DNA of 64,000 nt from Streptomyces sp. CB01635 (GTDB lineage: Bacteria; Actinomycetota; Actinomycetes; Streptomycetales; Streptomycetaceae): assembly GCF_002803065.1 (NCBI RefSeq), contig NZ_NNBL01000010.1, positions 62,001 to 126,000 of the forward strand, written 5' to 3'. This document shows positions 59,390-64,000 of this stretch, in pieces. The first letter of the stretch is position 1, and each line of letters begins with the position of its first letter. The position numbers were made by a program, and so were the translations under genes. The notes below the pieces were generated by a model. That model searched no databases and was not told the origin of the DNA. It saw nothing but the letters and a program-made list of their open reading frames with translations.

Positions 59390-61507
59390 CTACTCAGAGG
59401 CGGAAGCGGAACCCTCGTTGCCCTGGTTGGTGAGGGCGCGGGCGACGCGGTCGCGGCCGACGACCATGCGTCCGTCGGACTTGTAGGGCTCGGCTCCGGT
59501 GCCGTCCAGGACGCGCTTGAGGTCGATGAACGACCACTTGCCGTAGGCGTCCTGGTTGAGAGCGGCGAGCCGCTTGAGGACGTCCTGGGTGAGCACCCGC
59601 GAGGCGTCCCCGAGCACGGAGAAGATGTCACGCAGCGGGTCACGCTCCTCGCCCCGCTCGATGACGTGCAGGGTGGTGACCCCATCCCGCATGGCCTTGG
59701 CGCGGTCGGTGATGGCCTCCGCTCCGTCGTCGTCGACGTAGTGCGTGCGGACCGTGATGGACGACTGGCCCTTGGGGATGTCGATGCCGGAAGAGGCGAC
59801 CACGAGCGTGCCCTGATCCAGGCCCGGACGCAGCAGGTTCGGCGCGGCGCCGCCGTCAACCGCCTTGTCACCCAGGGCCATCCGCGCCTGCGACTCCGTG
59901 CCGAGCGCGAGCGAGGCCCGGGTGTGGGCTCCCTCCCGCACCAGCTTGGGAAGGTTCTGATCCGTCGGGTCCTGGGTGCCCTGCCACATCAAGACGTTGA
60001 CTGCTCGCCCCTGGTTGTGAATCTTGCGGACGGCCATGAAGTACCGGGACGTGGCCTTGGAGCCGCCGTAGAAGCGGCCGTCCTCGTCCTTGAGCGGGCA
60101 CATGAACGCGACCTGCGCCTCGTCGACCAGGACGATGAGCGCGGGGAACACGGTGCCGGGCGGGGCCATCAGACGGCGGTTCATCTCGTCCACGGCGCCC
60201 TCGACCATCTCGGTCACCTGGATGACGTGCTCATCCGTCGGCCCCTGGATCAGGGTGGTGGCCAGGCCGTCGAACATGGCCCAGTCGCCCACGCCCTTGA
60301 GGTCACCCATCAGGAACTGCACCGACTTGTCCAGCGCCAGCCACAGGGCCAGGGAGCGCAGCGCGACGGTCTTGCCCTGGTTGGACAGGCCGGTGATGAG
60401 CAGGTGCCGCTGGTAGAGGCTCAGCGCGGCGGCGTCGCCGCGCAGGTCCTGGCCCCAGGGGGCGCGGCCCTTGCTGTAGTCGGCGGTCATGGTGTCGTCG
60501 GTGACCAGCGGGGAGGGGCCGATCGGCTCGTCCAGCGCACCCGAGTCGGCCACCCACAGCCGCACGGTGCGGGCGGCCTGGGGGATGGTGATGAACACTT
60601 CGTGCTCGTGCCGGGTCAGGTTCTCTGCGAGCTTCCTGCGCCGGTTCTGCACCTCGATCGTCGACACCCCGGAGGGCAGGGTGACGTCGACTTCCACGCC
60701 GCATCCGGCGATCCGGATCGGACCGAGCATGCCCGCCCCGGCGTCGCCCATCTCCTTGATGGCGTTGCGCAGCGCCGGAACGCCCAGGTCACGTAGGGCC
60801 TTGACCACGATCGACGGCGTGATCGGCTCGCCCTCGTCCGAGCGGATGTTGTCCGGCAGGGCCCATGCCGGGGCGGCCTGCTGCTTGCTGCCGACCGCCC
60901 ACAGCGCGAGCAGCGCGAGGAACGGGCCGATCGTGAGGGCGGGGCCCCAGACGACCTGCACGATCCGGATCAGCAGGCCGATGAACTCTATGACGGCCGC
61001 GAGTGGGGTGATGACGTCACCGATGTCGTGGTTGTTGATGGCCATCACGACCCCGAGCGTGACCAGCACGCCGACGCTCATGCCGGCGCCGACCGCGACG
61101 CCCTTGGCGGCGTCGACCGGGGAGTGCAGCAGGTCCATGCGGCGGCGGTGCCGTGCCTCGCGGAAGCGCTGGAGACGGTCTTCCCACTCCTCCGCGACCT
61201 CGAAGTTTCCGGCCGCCTCAGCGGCCCGCAGCATCCGTTCGTAGCGGGCACCGGTCTTGCCGTCCCACGCGCGGCGGGCCACGATCCGGCCCCCGTTGAC
61301 GGTGTAGAGGCCGTGGCGGGCCACCGCACGGGCGGTCGTCCTGGTCGTCTCGTGAGTGACGGCCGTACGAATGGCGCGGCCGGAGCGGACCCACAGCGGC
61401 ACGGGCTTGGCCGGCGCCGCATCGGGCACCACGGTCAGGGCGGTCACCGTCGCCGCCTCGGTGGTCGGTTCGGTGTCCTTGTGCAGGTGAACGACGTTCT
61501 CGGACAT
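59390..61507 (-). CDS. traB: FtsK/SpoIIIE-type DNA translocase TraB
   Basis: 705 residues. N-terminal cytoplasmic basic region, then two or three transmembrane helices (about 137-208: VAVGAGMSVGVLVTLGVVMA, LAAVIEFIGLLIRIVQVVWG, LTIGPFLALLALWAVG). The RecA-like motor has Walker A GLSNQGKT (373-380) and Walker B LIVLVDEAQ (457-465). The C-terminal winged-helix region (about 620-700: LKRLAALNQDAYGKWSF) is the expected clt-binding domain. TraB hexamers pump double-stranded DNA into the recipient mycelium; it is the only transfer protein needed in these elements. Confidence 0.9.
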   Translation of the reverse strand: MSENVVHLHKDTEPTTEAATVTALTVVPDAAPAKPVPLWVRSGRAIRTAVTHETTRTTARAVARHGLYTVNGGRIVARRAWDGKTGARYERMLRAAEAAGNFEVAEEWEDRLQRFREARHRRRMDLLHSPVDAAKGVAVGAGMSVGVLVTLGVVMAINNHDIGDVITPLAAVIEFIGLLIRIVQVVWGPALTIGPFLALLALWAVGSKQQAAPAWALPDNIRSDEGEPITPSIVVKALRDLGVPALRNAIKEMGDAGAGMLGPIRIAGCGVEVDVTLPSGVSTIEVQNRRRKLAENLTRHEHEVFITIPQAARTVRLWVADSGALDEPIGPSPLVTDDTMTADYSKGRAPWGQDLRGDAAALSLYQRHLLITGLSNQGKTVALRSLALWLALDKSVQFLMGDLKGVGDWAMFDGLATTLIQGPTDEHVIQVTEMVEGAVDEMNRRLMAPPGTVFPALIVLVDEAQVAFMCPLKDEDGRFYGGSKATSRYFMAVRKIHNQGRAVNVLMWQGTQDPTDQNLPKLVREGAHTRASLALGTESQARMALGDKAVDGGAAPNLLRPGLDQGTLVVASSGIDIPKGQSSITVRTHYVDDDGAEAITDRAKAMRDGVTTLHVIERGEERDPLRDIFSVLGDASRVLTQDVLKRLAALNQDAYGKWSFIDLKRVLDGTGAEPYKSDGRMVVGRDRVARALTNQGNEGSASASE

Positions 61508-61585
61508 GCGGGGACTACTCCTGACTGCCCAGATCAGGGCGGGAGTTGAGGAAAGGGGACGCCGGGGCGTGCGGGTGCTGCCAGC

Positions 61586-61741
61586 TCACTTCTTGGGCGC
61601 GACGGACGGGCAACCGTTGACCATGTGGTCAACGCACTGCGGGCAGTCCTGCCGGGGGCGCAGGTGCCGGTGTGCGCGCCGGTCGTGGGCGTGCTGCCAG
61701 CACTGCGGGCACTCGCCTCGAGGCGTTTCCTTGCCGGTCAT
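61586..61741 (-). CDS. 51-residue double-CPxC zinc protein
   Basis: Minus-strand gene starting ATG at 61741, two bases after the stop of the upstream gene. Two CPQC pairs (GECPQCWQHAHDRRAHRHL and RQDCPQCVDHMVNGC) with several histidines give a likely zinc-ribbon. It ends SVAPKK. It precedes traB by 78 bases. Function unknown. Confidence 0.66.
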   Translation of the reverse strand: MTGKETPRGECPQCWQHAHDRRAHRHLRPRQDCPQCVDHMVNGCPSVAPKK

Positions 61742-61743
61742 GG

Positions 61744-62061
61744 TCACCACCACCCCGACGACTTCTTGGCGGCCTTGGCCTTGGCGTCCTCACTCACGAC
61801 CCGCTGACGCTCGCTCGTGAGCGCGGCGATCTCCGCGATGAGCCGCATCTCGGCCGCGCTCCACGCGCTCTCCACCTTCCGTTCCGCGCGGTCAGTGCTC
61901 TTGTGCCGCACGACCCTGTAAGAGCCGCCGGCGATACCGGCGACGACGGCACGGCGCTCGCGGCCGTCCAGCGGCCACATCTCGCGGTTCTGCACGGCTT
62001 CGAGCTTCCGGTTCACCTGCCGTATGGCGCGGTCCAGGCGGCGGGTATCGGGCTTACCCAT
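61744..62061 (-). CDS. Small helical protein of the transfer operon
   Basis: 105 residues from the ATG at 62061 (GAGGAG eight bases upstream; an in-frame GTG nine bases earlier overlaps that site). Almost wholly charged and helical: RRLDRAIRQVNRKLEAVQNR, AAEMRLIAEIAALTSERQRV, and a lysine-rich end AKAKAAKKSSGWW. It is separated by one base from the RRQRL gene. Coiled-coil or nucleic-acid-binding accessory protein is plausible; no named family recognised. Confidence 0.68.
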   Translation of the reverse strand: MGKPDTRRLDRAIRQVNRKLEAVQNREMWPLDGRERRAVVAGIAGGSYRVVRHKSTDRAERKVESAWSAAEMRLIAEIAALTSERQRVVSEDAKAKAAKKSSGWW

Positions 62062-62062
62062 G

Positions 62063-62461
62063 TCAGGCACTCCTCTGGAAGTCGGAAGGGTCGGAGTAGG
62101 CGCAGGTCACGCACATGCCGAGCGAGGTCGGCAGGCAGTAGCTGTAGGTGATCCGGCAGACGGGGCAGGTGCGGCGGGCGAGCATCGCCATCGCGAGCGC
62201 GCCCCACTTGCGCGAGGTCATCGGCCGCACCGGACGGGCACGGTCGACGCGGTAGAGGTAGGCCACCGCGGCGCCGGTCTTGCGGCGCCGCGAAGTGCGC
62301 ATGAGCTGGGCCGCTATCGGCTGACCGCCCGGCCGTAAGCCCTGCGCCCGAAGCTGCCGGCGGGTGGCCAGCCCCTCGGGGGCGAACTTCCACGGATAGG
62401 TGGGGATCCCGTAGCGGGCCCCTGACGGGTCGTAGCAGCGTGCGTACGCGGTGCCCATCAC
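62063..62461 (-). CDS. RRQRL-motif zinc-binding protein
   Basis: 132 residues, ATG overlapping the stop of the DUF2637 gene. GLATRRQLRAQGLRPGGQPI carries the RRQ(R)L motif that names this AICE-associated family. CPVCRITYSYCLPTSLGMCV plus TC gives a zinc-binding cysteine cluster in the C-terminal third. Found next to DUF2637 and tra genes in Streptomyces elements. Its role in transfer or regulation is not known. Confidence 0.78.
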   Translation of the reverse strand: MMGTAYARCYDPSGARYGIPTYPWKFAPEGLATRRQLRAQGLRPGGQPIAAQLMRTSRRRKTGAAVAYLYRVDRARPVRPMTSRKWGALAMAMLARRTCPVCRITYSYCLPTSLGMCVTCAYSDPSDFQRSA

Positions 62462-63348
62462 GCGGCCTTGAGGTCGCGCTCGGCGCGCAGCGTGTCGCGC
62501 AGGGTCCGGGCGTTCTTCGGCGAGGTGTGCAGCGCAAGCCGGATGCCCTCGCCGGTCAGCTTGGCGTCCGGCCAGTCGGCCGTCACGGTGCGGGCCTCAT
62601 CGAGCAGCTCGGTCGCGGTCCGCTTGGGGCGGGCCGATCGGGCAACGTCCGGCACGCGGCCGGTCGCGCGGCGCGATCGGGTCGACTCGGCAGCGATCGG
62701 GCGCCGAGTCGGGACCGGCGCAGGGGTCGGCTCGATGGCGGGGACAGGCTTGAAGGCCAGAGTCGACTTCAGGAACCCGACCTCGACCGCCGGGGGCAGA
62801 ACGACCGGGTTCCCGGGCACCGGCTCGGGGGTCGATTCCACGAGGTCAGCCGTAGACCGATTCCTCTCGGTCTCGGTGGATTCCTCCGCATCCGTGCCTG
62901 CGGTGGGAATCGGATCCGGTCGGTGGTGCAGCACCTTCGCGACCAGATCGGATCCGAAGTAGATCGACCCGACCGGCAGCGACGTGGCGAGCAGGACCAG
63001 CGCCCAGTTCGCCGGGTCCCAGTCGGCCAGACGACCCCACTCGACCGTTCGGCCGTGCAGCTCCGGAACCAGACCGTGCACGTAGTTCAGGACCAGCGAT
63101 GCGACCGTGTAGGCACCGAGTACACGCAGTGCGAACTTCCGGTCCTTGCCGGCCAGGACCAACGTGGCGATCAAGGCCAGCGCCATCAGGCCATCGACCA
63201 CGAACGGGTAGAGCATCGCGGCCGTACTGTCCGCGCCGACCGCGTTGGCGATGTCCCGCAATGCGTTCCACGAGACGCGAAACGCCATGGCGACGACGGC
63301 GACCAGGGCCAGGACGAGGGCGGCCCGCCCCTTGCGGTGGAGATTCAT
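62458..63348 (-). CDS. DUF2637 membrane protein (SpdB-type)
   Basis: 296 residues. Four hydrophobic helices in the first ~130 residues (AALVLALVAVVAMAFRV; STAAMLYPFVVDGLMALALI; FALRVLGAYTVASLVLNYV; ANWALVLLATSLPVGSIYF) form the DUF2637 unit found in Streptomyces spread proteins. The C-terminal half is a Pro/Thr-rich linker and a winged-helix-like end (LTGEGIRLALHTSPKNARTL). Membrane part for the spread pore and DNA-binding tail is a reasonable reading. ATGA overlaps on both sides. Confidence 0.82.
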   Translation of the reverse strand: MNLHRKGRAALVLALVAVVAMAFRVSWNALRDIANAVGADSTAAMLYPFVVDGLMALALIATLVLAGKDRKFALRVLGAYTVASLVLNYVHGLVPELHGRTVEWGRLADWDPANWALVLLATSLPVGSIYFGSDLVAKVLHHRPDPIPTAGTDAEESTETERNRSTADLVESTPEPVPGNPVVLPPAVEVGFLKSTLAFKPVPAIEPTPAPVPTRRPIAAESTRSRRATGRVPDVARSARPKRTATELLDEARTVTADWPDAKLTGEGIRLALHTSPKNARTLRDTLRAERDLKAA

Positions 63349-63614
63349 GCCGCACCGTCCGCCGATGTCGCGTCGGCGGTCCGGTTGGCGAAGTCACGGC
63401 GTTCGGCCAGGACCTTGCGGCGTGCGCGGCGGATGCGCCGCTGGTCCATCTCGTTCGGGGCGTGGTCCAGAGCGATGATCTGCGCGTCAAGCAGCGCGAG
63501 TTCCGCAGTGATGACGGGCATCTCGTGCTCGATGGCGTCCAGCTCTGCAGCCGTCGGCTCACGATCGGAGTCGTGCGCGGTAACGACCGCCTGAAGTGCA
63601 GCGATGATGTTCAT
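63345..63614 (-). CDS. DUF6284-type small protein
   Basis: 89 residues from the ATG at 63614 (AGGGAG upstream). Helical and acidic/basic in turn: EPTAAELDAIEHEMPVITAE, LALLDAQIIALDHAPNEMDQ and RRIRRARRKVLAERRDF. It resembles a family common at the head of AICE transfer operons (DUF6284 by my recollection). The stop overlaps the DUF2637 start. Function unknown. Confidence 0.72.
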   Translation of the reverse strand: MNIIAALQAVVTAHDSDREPTAAELDAIEHEMPVITAELALLDAQIIALDHAPNEMDQRRIRRARRKVLAERRDFANRTADATSADGAA

Positions 63615-64000
63615 GAGTCGTGTTCTCCCTAGCAGGCAATACGGCTCGAAAGCGGCCCCGGAGTTACAGCTCCGGGGCCGCACGCCGTTGAAGTCGGGTG
63701 ATCCGGCGCCCCTCAGTGCCGCTCGTACGAGACGAGCGGCGGAGGCAACCGGCCGCCGCACACGTGCGGCGGCGACGTTGAGGAGCGCGCGGACCTGAGC
63801 CGCGCCGGCCGCCTTTGCGTAGGAGGCGGCAACCTCGTAACCCTGTTTAGTTCTCAAGGAACGACTGGCAGGGGGCCCGCAGCGATCACGGACTATCCCG
63901 AACCAGCAGGCATAGCTGTGTACGTGACACCCCGTACGACTTGTCTGGAGGAGTGTCGTGACATGAGAATGCCTACTCCCCTCTTGGAGAGTCAAGCCCC
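63615..64000 (-). promoter_or_regulatory. 386-base leader/promoter region with three hairpins
   Basis: No credible gene on either strand. Three stable inverted repeats lie in line: GCGGCCCCGGAG stem (63652-63663 with 63670-63681), CCGCTCGT stem (63719-63726 with 63732-63739), CCGCCGCAC stem (63753-63761 with 63764-63772). If transcription starts near the promoter candidate at 63990, they form a ~350-base structured leader of the transfer operon. Confidence 0.5.
63966..63995 (-). promoter_or_regulatory. Promoter candidate with overlapping inverted repeat
   Basis: On the minus strand TTGACT (63995-63990) is a good -35 hexamer, with CATTCT 18 bases downstream as a weak -10. ACTCTCC-AAGA-GGGGAGT (63992-63975), an inverted repeat with one mismatch, overlaps the -35 and spacer, the arrangement favoured by MerR- or repressor-type control. 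Confidence 0.45.

Larger units (their letters stand above)
52937..64000 (-). mobile_element. Integrative and conjugative element (AICE) integrated at tRNA-Thr, left part
   Basis: Directly after the tRNA come, on the minus strand, int, xis, replication genes (helicase-like, prim-pol), a DNA methylase, Spd-like spread proteins and an FtsK-type Tra protein: the standard content of a pSAM2/SLP1-type actinomycete ICE moving by double-stranded DNA translocation. The left attachment core is expected in the 3' half of the tRNA, so the left edge is placed at the anticodon region approximately. No second copy of the tRNA end is seen before 64000, so attR and the remaining genes lie outside. Confidence 0.88.

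Noticed and set aside
63345..63995. N-terminal extension of the DUF6284 gene to about 63995
   Set aside because: The extension runs through three hairpins, is Arg/Ala-rich and has no family similarity; the ATG at 63614 has a good ribosome site.
63600..64000. Right attachment site (second copy of the tRNA-Thr 3' half)
   Set aside because: No stretch matching the T-arm and acceptor sequence was found; it must lie beyond the window.

Overview
The window is high-GC actinobacterial chromosome, almost certainly Streptomyces. Codon third positions are strongly G/C, GTG starts are common, and the gene order devE-devA-devB ... mshA ... gpm ... phoU/phoR-phoP-carD-ispD-ispF-cysS-rlmB-msiK matches, from memory, the S. 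coelicolor block around SCO4188-SCO4240. No rRNA, CRISPR array or transposase is seen. One tRNA (Thr, TGT) is present, and it marks the chromosome/mobile-element boundary.

Layout. 1-9.2 kb: end of an Eis-like acetyltransferase; a module repeated three times, in which a tiny two-helix membrane protein is transcribed divergently from a DevA-type GntR regulator (the second regulator is coupled to the HAD phosphatase devB); a protein with two fused aminoglycoside-phosphotransferase-like kinases; two gene remnants; a TetR regulator. 9.2-13.6 kb: a MarR-MFS-PPOX set with a visible operator, an AraC regulator, an XRE regulator with a heparin-binding-hemagglutinin-like protein. 13.7-25.9 kb: DUF2516, SpoIIE-type phosphatase, NlpC/P60 peptidase, methyltransferase, mshA-YbjN, Tat-exported beta-helix protein, MFS, gpmA, secreted serine hydrolase, lipoprotein. 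25.9-38.8 kb: catabolic region: frameshifted remnant, NCS1 permease divergent from LysR, a tightly coupled five-gene operon (flavin reductase, HpaB-type monooxygenase, RidA, DUF1028, M20 amidohydrolase), TetR divergent from aldehyde dehydrogenase, class III aminotransferase and APC permease, then a 49-residue Cys-rich peptide. 38.8-52.7 kb: conserved core: phosphate control (phoU, PHO box, phoR-phoP), carD, isoprenoid ispD-ispF, cysS, rlmB, DoxX protein, sugar nucleotidyltransferase, msiK.

52.9-64.0 kb: the left part of an actinomycete integrative and conjugative element (AICE) inserted at the 3' end of tRNA-Thr. Nearly everything is on the minus strand: DUF6284, DUF2637/SpdB, zinc-binding RRQRL protein, two small proteins, TraB-type FtsK translocase, SpdD-like protein, small zinc protein, lipoprotein, cytosine-5 DNA methylase, primase-polymerase, P-loop helicase-like protein, xis and int. 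Two non-coding repeat arrays stand out: a 9-bp iteron cluster (54771-54978) beside the replication genes, a candidate origin, and a CAGGGAG cluster (59210-59366) just downstream of traB, a candidate transfer locus (clt). The right end and attR lie beyond the window.

How parts connect: PhoR-PhoP with PhoU is the phosphate switch; MshA makes the first mycothiol precursor and CysS uses cysteine, which is also a mycothiol building block; MsiK energises several sugar ABC importers; the 28-38.5 kb genes look like oxidation, imine removal, amide hydrolysis, transamination and aldehyde oxidation of a nitrogenous compound whose identity cannot be read from the sequence.
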